DNA from: Microbacterium lacticum
Lineage (GTDB): Bacteria > Actinomycetota > Actinomycetes > Actinomycetales > Microbacteriaceae
Length of the DNA stretch: 64,000 nt
Assembly (NCBI RefSeq): GCF_006716815.1
Contig: NZ_VFPS01000004.1
Coordinates: 62,001-126,000, forward strand
Reading direction: 5' to 3'
The notes beneath the pieces are model-generated. The model had not been told where the DNA came from. It did not search any database and saw only the letters and a program-made list of their open reading frames with translations. Made by a program: the position numbers and the translations under genes. Shown here piece by piece: positions 1 through 7,843 of the stretch (position 1 is its first letter; each line of letters opens with the position of its first letter).

Positions 1-587
1 CGGATGAGGTACGGCGTCGCGATCGTGTTGTCGACGATGAGGGGCACGCCCGCCTCGTGGGCGACGTCGGCGACGGTGCGGATGTCGAGCACATTGATCT
101 TCGGGTTGCCGATCGTCTCGGCGAAGAAGAGCTTCGTGTTCGGCTGTACGGCGCGGCGCCACTCCTCGGCGTCGTCCTGGTTCTCGACGAACGTCACGTC
201 GATGCCGAGCTTGGCGAGCGTGTACTTGAAGAGGTTGTACGTGCCGCCGTAGATCGACGACGACGAGACGATGTGGTCGCCCGCTTGCGCGATGTTCAGC
301 ACCGCGAAGGTCTCGGCCGCCTGGCCCGAGGCGACCAGCAGCGCACCCGTGCCGCCCTCGAGCGCGGCGACGCGCTGCTCGACGACATCCTGGGTGGGGT
401 TCTGGATGCGGGTGTAGATGTTGCCGAACTCGGCGAGGGCGAAGAGGTTCGCGGCGTGGTCGGCGTTGTCGAAGACGTAGGAGGTCGTCTGGTAGATCGG
501 GGTCGCGCGGGCCTTCGTGACCGGATCCGGCGCGGCACCGGCGTGGATCTGCGTGGTCTCGAAGCGCCAGTTCTCGGGTGCGGACAT
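1..587 (-). CDS. metY: O-acetylhomoserine aminocarboxypropyltransferase (5' part; continues past the window start)
   Basis: The reverse strand reads MSAPENWRFETTQIHAG from the ATG at 587 and stays open to base 1, giving about 195 N-terminal residues of a protein that is usually 430-440 long. The sequence matches the Cys/Met-metabolism PLP family: a TTSYVF segment, TRIQNPT, an EGGTGALLVASGQAA stretch lining the PLP site, and SIYGGTYNLF. The enzyme makes homocysteine from O-acetylhomoserine and sulfide in the cytosol. An AGGAG ribosome site lies at 594-598, six bases before the start. A TTGACA-like -35 is at 665-670 on this strand, but the best -10 (TACTCT, 645-650) leaves a short 14-base spacer. 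The PLP lysine is outside the window. Cystathionine gamma-synthase relatives are less likely because of the N-terminal signature. Confidence 0.87.
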   Translation of the reverse strand, partial: MSAPENWRFETTQIHAGAAPDPVTKARATPIYQTTSYVFDNADHAANLFALAEFGNIYTRIQNPTQDVVEQRVAALEGGTGALLVASGQAAETFAVLNIAQAGDHIVSSSSIYGGTYNLFKYTLAKLGIDVTFVENQDDAEEWRRAVQPNTKLFFAETIGNPKINVLDIRTVADVAHEAGVPLIVDNTIATPYLI

Positions 588-684
588 GTCGGGCTCCTGC
601 GGGTGTTACGGGTGCGGCGCAGGCGGATGCCGGGGCCACGACCGAGAGTACGGTCCGGGCTCCGTGTCAACAACGACGCGGAAA

Positions 685-696
685 TGTGACGTCACA
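685..696. promoter_or_regulatory. Perfect 12-bp palindrome upstream of metY
   Basis: TGTGACGTCACA is a perfect palindrome about 15 bases upstream of the possible metY -35. It could be an operator for metY or for the gene once directly on the other side. It has two bases between TGTGA and TCACA, not the six of a CRP/GlxR site. The ISL3-type element begins five bases to its right. Confidence 0.35.
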
Positions 697-818
697 ATCG
701 GGTTCTGCGCATTCTGGGTGGGGTGAGGCGCTCGGGCGTGGCGTGACGGGGTGAGGTGGGTCGAGGCCCGGAGGATCGGTAGCGACCAAGCAACCTGTTC
801 GTCCGGAGACCTCGACCC

Positions 819-2172
819 GTGCCTGATGCTACGCGCTGCGCCGCCGCGCGCCCATGTTCTGCTGTCTACTGTGATCGCTGCGACCTGCTCGTCGGACTCG
901 ACGGGCTCCGGGTGGCCGGGGTCGAGCGTCGCGGCGATGGCGTGCTCGTGATCGATGCCGAGTCGCCGCCGGGTCCGGTCGGCTGCCCTGAGTGCGGAGT
1001 GGTCGCGGAGTCGGCGGGACGGAAGGTGCTCGTTCTGACGGACGCCCCGATGGGCGGTACTCCGGTTCGGGTCCGGTGGCGCAAGCGCCGCTGGCGGTGT
1101 CGCCAGGACGGGTGCGGGGTGCGCTCATTCACGGAGCAGAACCCGGCCGTCGCGGCGGCGAACAAAGCGCTGACGGCTCGCGCGGTGGCGTGGGCGGTGG
1201 TGCAGATGCGCCGCGAGAACGCGTCAGTGCGCGGTGTCGCTCGGCAGCTGCGCGTCGCGTGGCCGCACGGTCTGGACGCACGTGGAGGCCGAGTTACAGC
1301 GCCGCGAGCAGGACCCTGGCCGGTTCGATGGCGTCGAGGTGCTCGGCGTGGACGAGCACCTGTGGCATCACGTGTCCACGAAGCCCGTCGCCGACGGCGG
1401 GCGCGGTCCGAAGGAGCTGACCGGGATGGTCGACCTGACCCGAGACGCCACGGGACGCGTGCGGGCGCGACTGCTGGACCTGGTGCCAGGTCGATCCTCG
1501 AAGGCGTACGCAGACTGGATCAAGGAGCGGGACGAGCAGTTCCGTGCCGGGGTGAAGATCGCAGCTCTTGACCCGTTCGCCGGCTACAAGAAGGCCCTCG
1601 ACGACGAACTCGACGACGCGACCGCGGTGCTGGACGCGTTCCACGTCGTCAAGCTCGGCACCGCCGCGGTTGATGACGTCCGTCGCCGCGTCCAGCAAGA
1701 CACCCTCGGACATCGCGGCCGCAAGGGAGATCCGCTCTACGGGATCCGCAACATCCTCCGCGCCGGACGGGAGCGCCTCACCGACAGGCAGCGGTCCCGG
1801 CTCGACGCGGCGTTCGCGACGAGAGAGGAGCACGTTGAAGTTGAAGTCGCCTGGCACGCCGCCCAGCAGCTCCGCGACGCCTACCGGCACCCCAACCTGG
1901 TCGAAGGGCACAAGATCGCCGAGAAGGTTCTCGAATCGTTCCCGTCCTGCCCGATCCCCGAAATCGCCCGCCTCGGCCGCACCCTCACCCAGTGGCGAGC
2001 CGCGTTCCTGGCCTACTGGGCGACAGGACGCTCATCCAACGGCGGCACCGAGGCCGTGAACGGGCTCATCGAACTCGCCCGCCGGATCGCCCGCGGCTTC
2101 ACCAACTACGACAACTACCGGCTCCGCATGCTCCTGATCGCCGGCGGACTTGACCCCCTCACCCCCACCTAG
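819..2172 (+). pseudogene. ISL3-family transposase, +1 frameshift near 1263
   Basis: The first frame starts at GTG 819 and holds a zinc-ribbon-like N-terminus (CPECG, then a CRQDGCG pair) followed by a helix-turn-helix region ending SVRGVARQLRVAW. The sequence continues in the next frame as RTVWTHVEAELQ, then the catalytic core: GVDEHLW (first Asp), VLDAFHVVKLG (second Asp), and GGTEAVNGLIELARRIARGF (Glu). The break lies at TGG-C-CGC (1260-1266); removing one C at 1263 or 1264 joins the frames. The stop TAG (2170-2172) lies in the CCTAGA target of the nested IS481-type element but was present before insertion, so the C-terminus appears complete. ISL3 transposases are not known to need frameshifting, so this is most simply an inactivated copy. 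Confidence 0.8.
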
Positions 2173-2173
2173 A
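2168..2173. repeat. 6-bp target duplication CCTAGA (second copy 3238-3243)
   Basis: CCTAGA directly precedes TGTACTGACC at 2174 and directly follows GGTCAGTACA ending at 3237. It fits NCTAGN, the known preferred target of IS481 itself. The left copy contains the ISL3 transposase stop codon and the right copy contains the IS481-type transposase stop codon. Confidence 0.92.
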
Positions 2174-3237
2174 TGTACTGACCCAGATCGTTGTTGACGT
2201 AGGAGAGACCTCCGGGGTCGAGTTGGAGCTGTCAAAGTTCTTCAGCTCAAACGCACGGAGGTCTCTCTTGTCTCACGCTAATGCCCGGCTGACTCCGGCC
2301 GGCCGGTTGATCATGGTTCAGCGCATCCAGTCGGGGCGTGCGGTCGCGCATGTTGCCGCGGAAATGGGGATCTCCCGCACGACCGCGTGGCGGTGGTGGC
2401 GCAGGTTCCGGGAGTGCGGCCCGGCGGGCCTGATCGATCGTTCCAGCGTCGCCCGCTCCCACCCTCGCCAGACCAAAGCGTGCGTGGAGGCGAGGGTGCG
2501 GATCATGCGGCACCTCACTCGGCGTGGGCCGGTGTTCATCGCTGACAAGCTCGGCTTGCAGGCCTCAACGGTCGGTAGGGTGTTGCGCCGCCACCACGTG
2601 CCGTTGCTGCGGGAGCTGGACCCGGTCACGGGGTCCGTGATCCGCGCGACCCGCCGATCCGCGCAGCGTTACGAGCATGATCATCCCGGGTCCCTGATCC
2701 ACGTTGATGTGAAGAAACTCGGCCGTATCCCCGACGGCGGCGGATGGCGTCTGCATGGCCGCGGGCAACGTCCTGCGCGCAAGCGGGGCCTGGGTTACGA
2801 CTACGTGCACACCGTCATCGACGACCATTCCCGAGTTGCTTACGCGGAGATCCACGACGACGAGAAAGGCATCACCGCCGCGGGTGTGCTCGAGCGGGCG
2901 ATCGCGTTCTACGCGCGCCTCGGCGTCACAGTCGAACGCGTCATCAGCGACAACGCGTTCGCTTACCGCCACTCGGCCGCGTTCAAGGCCGTGGTCGACG
3001 CGCACGGCATCCGACAGCGGTTCATCAAACCGCACTGCCCCTGGACCAACGGGAAAGTCGAACGCCTCAACCGCACCCTCGCCACCGAGTGGGCCTACGC
3101 CCGCCCCTGGAGCTCGAACGACGACCGAAAAGCAGGGTTGACGACCTGGCTCGACCACTACAACCTAGACAGGCACCACCTCGGCATCGGAGGCAAAACC
3201 CCCATCGACCGAATCAACAACGGTCGAGGTCAGTACA
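2174..3237 (+). mobile_element. IS481-family insertion sequence, 1064 bp
   Basis: The terminal inverted repeats are 2174-2197 and 3214-3237. They start TGTACTGACC on each side and agree at 21 of 24 positions. The element is flanked by the direct repeat CCTAGA. It encodes a single complete DDE transposase. It sits inside the right inverted repeat of the ISL3-type element, so it arrived later. Both ends and the reading frame look intact, so it may still be active. Confidence 0.93.
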
Positions 3238-3242
3238 CCTAG
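2268..3242 (+). CDS. IS481-family transposase
   Basis: A 324-residue DDE transposase. The N-terminus (SHANARLTPAGR) leads into a helix-turn-helix with SRTTAWRWWRRF, and the integrase core shows SLIHVDVKKL (first Asp), RVISDNAFAY (second Asp) and TNGKVERLNRTLATEW (Glu). I chose the TTG at 2268 because GGAGG ends at 2261, six bases before it, and because IS481 proteins commonly begin SHANARL; an upstream in-frame TTG at 2223 lacks this site. The last codons are GGT CAG TAC ACC TAG: the stop codon TAG (3240-3242) lies outside the element, in the duplicated target, so insertion at CTAG completes the gene. Confidence 0.93.
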   Translation: MSHANARLTPAGRLIMVQRIQSGRAVAHVAAEMGISRTTAWRWWRRFRECGPAGLIDRSSVARSHPRQTKACVEARVRIMRHLTRRGPVFIADKLGLQASTVGRVLRRHHVPLLRELDPVTGSVIRATRRSAQRYEHDHPGSLIHVDVKKLGRIPDGGGWRLHGRGQRPARKRGLGYDYVHTVIDDHSRVAYAEIHDDEKGITAAGVLERAIAFYARLGVTVERVISDNAFAYRHSAAFKAVVDAHGIRQRFIKPHCPWTNGKVERLNRTLATEWAYARPWSSNDDRKAGLTTWLDHYNLDRHHLGIGGKTPIDRINNGRGQYT

Positions 3243-3280
3243 AATGCGCAGAGCCGATAATCGGCGGACGAGTGGACGGG

Positions 3281-3286
3281 TAGCGT
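3281..3286 (+). promoter_or_regulatory. -10-like box TAGCGT, six bases before the SDR start
   Basis: The TAnnnT box with a six-base gap to the ATG at 3293 and no ribosome site suggests a leaderless transcript. A -35 for this box would fall at or next to the ISL3 right border (3255). Confidence 0.45.
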
Positions 3287-3292
3287 GGGGGC

Positions 3293-4072
3293 ATGACGAC
3301 GAGGCGTGCTGTGGTGACCGGGGCGAGTTCGGGGATCGGCGAGGCGACGGTGCGGGCCCTGCGGGCTGGCGGATGGGACGTCGTCGGCGTCGCGCGCCGG
3401 GCCGAGCGCCTCGCGGCGCTGGATGCCGAGGTGGGCTCCGCCTCGTACGCCGCCGACCTCAGCAGCGAGGCCGACGTCGCAGCGCTCGCCGAGCATCTGG
3501 CCCGCACGGGAGATGTGCACGCCCTCGTGCACATCGCGGGCGGGGCGCGCGGGGTCGACCGCGTCGAAGACGGCAAGGCTGAGGACTGGCGGTGGATGTT
3601 CGAGGCGAACGTGCTTTCGGCCCAGCTCGTCACGGCGGCGCTCCTCCCGCTCCTCCGGGCGGGGATCCGCGCGGGCGGAGACCACGCCGACACCCTGTAC
3701 GTGACCTCGACCGCGGCGCAGACCGCGTACCCAGGGGGAGCCGGCTACAACGCGGCGAAGGCGGGCGAGGCGATGCTCGTGCACGCGCTGCGGCTCGAGC
3801 TGAACGGCGAGCCGATCCGCGTCACTGAGGTCGCGCCCGGCATGGTCTACACCGAGGAGTTCACCCTCAATCGCCTCGGCGGCGACACGGCGGGCGCCGA
3901 GAAGGTCTACGACGGCGTGGAGCAGCCGCTCGTGGCATCCGACGTCGCCGATGTCATCTCCTACGCGCTGAACGCCCCGGGCCACGTGAACCTCGACCTC
4001 GTGACCATGCGCCCGGTGGCCCAGTCGGCCCAGCATCTGCTCGCCCGCGGCGCGCTCCGCCCGCGCGACTGA
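3293..4072 (+). CDS. SDR-family NAD(P)-dependent oxidoreductase
   Basis: A 259-residue classical short-chain dehydrogenase. The cofactor motif TGASSGIG is at residues 8-15, a nucleotide-binding ADLSSEADV follows the third strand, and the active site appears as VTSTAAQTAYPGGAGYNAAKAG, with Tyr and Lys of the YxxxK motif. The family reduces or oxidises alcohols and ketones; the substrate cannot be told from sequence, but the YdfG/serine 3-dehydrogenase-like group (VAPGMVYTEEF) is the closest style. It stands alone. Its ATG follows a TAnnnT box by six bases with no ribosome site. The ISL3-type element ends 37 bases upstream and separates it from metY. Confidence 0.88.
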   Translation: MTTRRAVVTGASSGIGEATVRALRAGGWDVVGVARRAERLAALDAEVGSASYAADLSSEADVAALAEHLARTGDVHALVHIAGGARGVDRVEDGKAEDWRWMFEANVLSAQLVTAALLPLLRAGIRAGGDHADTLYVTSTAAQTAYPGGAGYNAAKAGEAMLVHALRLELNGEPIRVTEVAPGMVYTEEFTLNRLGGDTAGAEKVYDGVEQPLVASDVADVISYALNAPGHVNLDLVTMRPVAQSAQHLLARGALRPRD

Positions 4073-4092
4073 CGGCCGAGCGCGGGCGCGGC

Positions 4093-4203
4093 TCAGGCGG
4101 GCGGGGCGTCGGCGAAGGCGACCTTCGGCACGAAGAAGAGCAGGACGGCCGCGAGGAACCCGCCGGCTGCGCAGATCGCCCAGACCGTCAGGCCGCCGTC
4201 ACC
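4093..4203 (-). pseudogene. 3' remnant of a membrane transporter gene
   Basis: The reverse strand holds a short open tail, GGLTVWAICAAGGFLAAVL followed by LFFVPKVAF and a stop at 4093. It looks like the last transmembrane helix and cytoplasmic end of a multidrug-type MFS permease. Nothing upstream on this strand continues the protein; the reading frame runs into the opposite-strand phosphoribosyltransferase. I see it as the leftover of a deleted gene. The family assignment rests on about 36 residues, so it is weak. Confidence 0.35.
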
Positions 4204-4340
4204 CCGACCGCGGAGGTGCGCAACGACTCGGTCGCGGCGGACAAGGGACTCAGTCTCGACGACGATGACACGGCGTTCAGCATAGGACCCCGGCGGACAG
4301 CGTGTGTTTCCGGCGCGCGTCGGCGGGATCACGGAGCGTC

Positions 4341-4346
4341 TAGGTT
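4341..4346 (+). promoter_or_regulatory. -10-like box TAGGTT before the phosphoribosyltransferase gene
   Basis: The box ends seven bases before the GTG at 4354. A GGAG at 4347-4350 is too close to be a good ribosome site, so the mRNA is probably leaderless. Confidence 0.45.
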
Positions 4347-4353
4347 GGAGACC

Positions 4354-4881
4354 GTGACGCACGATGACGCCCCCGCCGACCGCGAGATTCTCACCTGGGC
4401 GGGCTTCGGCGACGCGACCCGCGCCCTCTCCCGTGCGATCGTGCAGGACGGCTTCGCCCCCGACGTCGTCGTCGCGATCGCCCGCGGCGGGCTCCTCCCC
4501 GCCGGCGCCATCGCGTACGGGCTCGGGGTGAAGAGCTGCGGCGCGCTGAACGTCGAGTTCTACACCGGCATCGGCGCGGTGCTCGACGCGCCCGCGCTCC
4601 TGCCGCCCGACCTCGACCTCGGCTACCTGCCCGGCAAGCGCGTGCTGCTCGTCGACGACGTCGCCGACTCGGGGCGCACCCTGGCGCTCGCCGTGACGAT
4701 GCTGACGGATGCCGGGGCGGAGGTGCGCTCGGTGTGCATCTACACGAAGCCGGGCTCCGTGGCATCCCCCGACTTCTCCTGGCGCGAGACCGACCGCTGG
4801 ATCGACTTCCCCTGGTCGGCGCGCGGCACGGTCGCCGAGGAGGATGCCGGAGCCGACTCGCACACGGGCGCCAGCGCCTGA
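4354..4881 (+). CDS. Phosphoribosyltransferase (purine-type PRTase fold)
   Basis: A 175-residue protein of the type I phosphoribosyltransferase fold. The PRPP loop is [14 protein letters not shown] at residues 97-110, preceded by [20 protein letters not shown] (residues 38-57), as in xanthine-guanine or hypoxanthine enzymes and in the GPT-like family. It probably salvages a purine base in the cytosol, but the base cannot be assigned. The GTG start at 4354 fits a leaderless promoter. Its stop TGA overlaps the ATG of ung (TGATG at 4879), so the two are translated together. Confidence 0.82.
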   Translation: MTHDDAPADREILTWAGFGDATRALSRAIVQDGFAPDVVVAIARGGLLPAGAIAYGLGVKSCGALNVEFYTGIGAVLDAPALLPPDLDLGYLPGKRVLLVDDVADSGRTLALAVTMLTDAGAEVRSVCIYTKPGSVASPDFSWRETDRWIDFPWSARGTVAEEDAGADSHTGASA

Positions 4882-5606
4882 TGGCGACGACCCTCGAGGA
4901 GCTCGCCGCGGCGGGACTCATGGATGCCGGGTGGGCGCGCGCCCTCGCCCCGGTCGCCCCCGACCTCGCGGCGCTCGGTGAGCGGCTCCGTGCAGAGTCG
5001 GCCGCGGGCCGGTCGTACCTGCCCTCCGGAAATCGCGTGCTGCGTGCCTTCGCCCGACCGTTCGATGAGGTGCGGGTGCTCATCGTCGGGCAGGACCCCT
5101 ACCCGACGCCGGGGCATCCCATCGGTCTCTCGTTCGCGGTCGATGCGCACGTACGCCCGCTGCCGCGGAGCCTCGGCAACATCTATCGCGAACTGCACGA
5201 CGACCTCGGCATCGCGCCCGCGCCGCACGGCGACCTGTCGGCGTGGGGCGATCAGGGCGTCATGCTGCTGAACCGCGTGCTCACGGTCGCGCCTGGCGCT
5301 CCGGCATCCCACCGGGGCTGGGGGTGGGAGACCGTGACCGAGCACGCGATCCGCACGCTCGCCGCGCGGGACGCCCCGCTCGTCGCGATCCTGTGGGGGA
5401 GGGATGCCGCGAACCTCCGGCCCCTGCTCGGGAGCACCCCGATCATCGAGTCGGCGCACCCCTCTCCGCTGTCGGCGAGCCGTGGGTTCTTCGGGTCGAA
5501 GCCGTTCTCGCGCGCGAACGCGCTGCTCGAAGAGCAGGGTGCGGCACCCGTCGACTGGCGCATCGCGCCCGCGGGCGAGCACGACACGGGGGGCGGCGTA
5601 GGCTGA
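4881..5606 (+). CDS. ung: Uracil-DNA glycosylase, family 1
   Basis: A 241-residue enzyme that removes uracil from DNA in base-excision repair. The water-activating loop GQDPYP is at residues 70-75 (Asp72), and the minor-groove intercalation loop HPSPLS at 193-198. LLNRVLTV is the usual uracil-binding Asn region. Length and motifs are those of a complete Ung. The gene overlaps the phosphoribosyltransferase stop codon by one base and is followed five bases later by an acetyltransferase gene. Confidence 0.96.
   Translation: MATTLEELAAAGLMDAGWARALAPVAPDLAALGERLRAESAAGRSYLPSGNRVLRAFARPFDEVRVLIVGQDPYPTPGHPIGLSFAVDAHVRPLPRSLGNIYRELHDDLGIAPAPHGDLSAWGDQGVMLLNRVLTVAPGAPASHRGWGWETVTEHAIRTLAARDAPLVAILWGRDAANLRPLLGSTPIIESAHPSPLSASRGFFGSKPFSRANALLEEQGAAPVDWRIAPAGEHDTGGGVG
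5599..5604 (+). promoter_or_regulatory. -10-like box TAGGCT inside the end of ung
   Basis: Seven bases separate this box from the ATG at 5612. It may give the acetyltransferase its own leaderless transcript besides read-through from ung. Confidence 0.4.
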
Positions 5607-5611
5607 CCGGC

Positions 5612-6241
5612 ATGCTGGAGGAGGAGTACGAGAAGACGCGTCGGCGCCTGCCCGCGCACCTGCGCCGTACCGAGGCCGAGCGGCCGTTCTCGTACGAGAT
5701 CCGACCGGTCGAAGACCGCGACGTTCCGGAGATCCGCGAGATCTACAACCACTACGTCACGAACTCGGTCGTCACCTTCGACGAGAAGAAGTGGTCGCTC
5801 GCGCAGTGGCGCGAGAAGATCGCCTTCCTCCGCAAGCACGACATGCCATTCCTCGTCGCCGAGTCGCCGACCGGGCAGGTGCTCGGCTACGCGCTCGTGC
5901 AGCCGATGTCGTCGAAGTCGGCCTTCCGCTACAGCGTCGAGAACTCGATCTACCTCGGCCACGCCGCGACCGGCAAGGGGCTCGGTCGGGCGCTGCTCGA
6001 GGCGCTGATCGAGGCATCCGAGCAGGCCGGCATCCACCAGATGGTCGCCGTCATCAGCGACAAGGGCGCCGAGTCGTCGGTCGCGCTGCACGAGAGGCTC
6101 GGGTTCGTCGAGGTCGGACGGATGGGGCGCGTCGGGTTCAAGTTCGGCCGCTGGCTCGGCACGATCTACCTGCAGAAGCAGCTGAAGCCGGTGAAGCGCA
6201 AGCGCGGACTGTTCGGGCGCCGCCCGGCCGAGGAGCGCTGA
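5612..6241 (+). CDS. GNAT-family N-acetyltransferase (phosphinothricin acetyltransferase-like)
   Basis: A 209-residue GNAT protein. After a charged N-terminal 25 residues comes IRPVEDRDVPEIREIYNHYV, the hallmark start of the Pat/Bar group, then ENSIYLGHAATGKGLGRALL with the acetyl-CoA loop (TGKGLGRAL), and HERLGFVEVGRMGRVGFKFG. The family acetylates amino groups of small molecules such as phosphinothricin or methionine sulfone; the actual substrate is unknown. It ends in a basic tail (KPVKRKRGLFGRR). It follows ung by five bases. Confidence 0.88.
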   Translation: MLEEEYEKTRRRLPAHLRRTEAERPFSYEIRPVEDRDVPEIREIYNHYVTNSVVTFDEKKWSLAQWREKIAFLRKHDMPFLVAESPTGQVLGYALVQPMSSKSAFRYSVENSIYLGHAATGKGLGRALLEALIEASEQAGIHQMVAVISDKGAESSVALHERLGFVEVGRMGRVGFKFGRWLGTIYLQKQLKPVKRKRGLFGRRPAEER

Positions 6242-6266
6242 CCGGATCCAGGCGGCGCCGTCTGGA

Positions 6267-6635
6267 TCAGTCCGAGGCCTCGCGCGCGGAGGCCTCGCGC
6301 ACCGCGTCGATCAGCGTGCGCCAGGGGCCGACGGCGTCCGACTCGGCGAGGTCGGCCTGACGCTCCGCGCCGCGCACCCGCGCCGACAGGCGATACGAGA
6401 ACCGGTCGGCGCCGCGAGGGTTCGACGCCGACCTCGCCGACGCCGAACCGCAGTCATCCCACGGGCAGGCCTCGACGAGCGCGATCCAGGGGCCGGCGTC
6501 GGCGGCATCCACGTCGACCGCCCACGTGCGGCGAAGCCCCGCGAATCCGCCCGAGCGCACGACCCTCACGGCGACGGTGGGCTCGTCGCCCGGGGCATCG
6601 TCCTCCGTGCGTTGCCGTTCAGTTCCCTCTGCCAC
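6267..6635 (-). CDS. Emfourin-type inhibitor of the neighbouring M4 protease
   Basis: A 122-residue protein with VAVRVVRSGGFAGLRRTWAVDV and DRFSYRLSARV segments, the pattern of the protealysin inhibitor emfourin family. It overlaps the end of the M4 metallopeptidase gene by 17 bases, as emfourin genes do. Emfourins bind the active site of cognate thermolysin-like proteases; co-translation would protect the cell from the enzyme. No signal peptide is visible, so it acts in the cytosol unless exported another way. Identity is from family resemblance and gene pairing. Confidence 0.8.
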   Translation of the reverse strand: MAEGTERQRTEDDAPGDEPTVAVRVVRSGGFAGLRRTWAVDVDAADAGPWIALVEACPWDDCGSASARSASNPRGADRFSYRLSARVRGAERQADLAESDAVGPWRTLIDAVREASAREASD

Positions 6636-7683
6636 CGTTCGTCACGCCGACGGCGTTCCACGCGGTGCGGACGGCGGCGGCCTCCTCCGAGTCCTCACCG
6701 TACTCCGCGTGGGCGGTCTGCGTCGTCGCCGCGGCGAACCGCGCGAAGTCCGCGGTGCCGGCGAGAGACCCGCCGGTCAGCGTCAGGTACCAGATGCGTC
6801 CCGCGCGCTCCCATGCGTGGCCGCCGAGGGCGGTCGCGACGAGGTGGAAGGCCTTGTTCGGGATGCCCGAGTTGATGTGGACGCCCCCGTTGTCTTCCGT
6901 GGTCTCGACGTAGTCGCGCATGTGCGCGGGCTGCGGGTCGCGCCCGAGCACGTCGTCGTCGTAGGCCGTGCCGGGCGCCTTCATCGAGCGGAGAGCCACG
7001 CCCTGCACGGCCGGCGTGAAGATCCCCGCGCCGATCAGCCAGGCCGCCTCGGCGGCGCTCTGCCCCTGCACGTGCTGGTCGGTCAGGGCGCCGAACACGT
7101 CGGCGATCGATTCGTTGAGCGCGCCCGACTGCCCCTCGTAGTCGAGACCGCCCGAGTGCTCGACGACGCCGTGGCCGAGCTCGTGCGCGATGACGCTGAT
7201 CGATCCCGTGAACCCCGTGAACACCTCGCCGTCGCCGTCGCCGAATACCATGCGCTCGCCGTTCCAGAACGCGTTGTCGTACTTCTCGCCGTAGTGCACG
7301 GTCGCCGCGAGCGTGCCGCCGGCGCCGTCGATGGATGCCCGGTCGAAGGCATCCCACAAGAACGCGAACGTCTCGCCGAGCCCGTCGAATGCCTCGTCGG
7401 CGGCCTCGTCGCCGGTCGGCGGGTCGTCCTCGCCCCGCACGCGGCGCCCGGGCAGCGTCTCGCGGTGCTGCGCGTCGGAGGTCACCCGGTCCGGCGCCGG
7501 TGACCCCTCGACGACCAGGGCGTCGCCCTCGACCGACACGTCGAGGTTCGCGCGGGTGCGACCCCGGTGGTAGGGGCGGGGCGCGGCGAGGGTCGCCCGC
7601 GCGGCCTCGGCGGCGCCGGCGAGGTGCGGCGCGTCGGCGTCGGCGAGCCGGGCCAGCAGGTAGGGAGGGACGATCGCGTGCAT
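6619..7683 (-). CDS. M4-family (protealysin-like) metallopeptidase
   Basis: A 354-residue zinc endopeptidase. HELGH is at residues 167-171, the third zinc ligand in [12 protein letters not shown] (Glu191), and the catalytic-His region in [18 protein letters not shown]. There is no signal peptide and only a short N-terminal propeptide-like part with [12 protein letters not shown], as in protealysin rather than thermolysin. Such proteases leave the cell by unknown routes or work inside. The ATG at 7683 is preceded by TAGGGT six bases upstream on this strand, a leaderless arrangement. The emfourin gene follows and overlaps. Confidence 0.93.
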   Translation of the reverse strand: MHAIVPPYLLARLADADAPHLAGAAEAARATLAAPRPYHRGRTRANLDVSVEGDALVVEGSPAPDRVTSDAQHRETLPGRRVRGEDDPPTGDEAADEAFDGLGETFAFLWDAFDRASIDGAGGTLAATVHYGEKYDNAFWNGERMVFGDGDGEVFTGFTGSISVIAHELGHGVVEHSGGLDYEGQSGALNESIADVFGALTDQHVQGQSAAEAAWLIGAGIFTPAVQGVALRSMKAPGTAYDDDVLGRDPQPAHMRDYVETTEDNGGVHINSGIPNKAFHLVATALGGHAWERAGRIWYLTLTGGSLAGTADFARFAAATTQTAHAEYGEDSEEAAAVRTAWNAVGVTNGGRGN

Positions 7684-7738
7684 GGCGTCACCCTACGCCC
7701 CACCCTCCGACACCGGCCCCGACCTCGTCGCCGGCTCG

Positions 7739-7811
7739 GTCGCAGGACCGGTGGGGCTGCCGTGCGCGTGTCGGCCTCACGAGACGAATCCAGCCCCACC
7801 GGTCCGACGAC
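7739..7811. repeat. Intergenic palindrome with 15-bp perfect arms
   Basis: The arms GGACCGGTGGGGCTG (7745-7759) and its complement (7791-7805) flank 31 bases; GTCG and CGAC extend the symmetry outward. It lies between the 3' end of the ABC operon and the start of the M4 gene, so it may end the ABC transcript. It has no T-tract. Confidence 0.7.
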
Positions 7812-7843
7812 TGGGGGCGCCACGCGGCGCCCGACGGGGCGGT

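Larger units (their letters stand above)
701..3255. mobile_element. ISL3-family insertion sequence, interrupted by an IS481-family element
   Basis: The left end is GGTTCTGCGCATTCTGGGTG (701-720). The right end, read inward from 3255 and skipping the nested element and one target copy, is GGCTCTGCGCAT then TCTAGGTGGGGG. These match at nearly every position and begin with GG-TCT, as ISL3 ends do. The flanking octamers are CACAATCG (693-700) and GATAATCG (3256-3263), six of eight identical, so a worn 8-bp target duplication is likely. Without the nested element the IS is about 1485 bp. It lies between the divergent metY and SDR genes. It carries one transposase frame, broken by a frameshift, and its right inverted repeat is split, so it is probably immobile. 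Confidence 0.85.

Noticed and set aside
685..696. CRP/GlxR site at the palindrome TGTGACGTCACA
   Set aside because: That site needs six bases between TGTGA and TCACA; here there are two.
819..2172. Programmed +1 frameshifting in the ISL3 transposase
   Set aside because: No slippery site or stimulatory structure was evident, and the family does not use it; a mutation is simpler.
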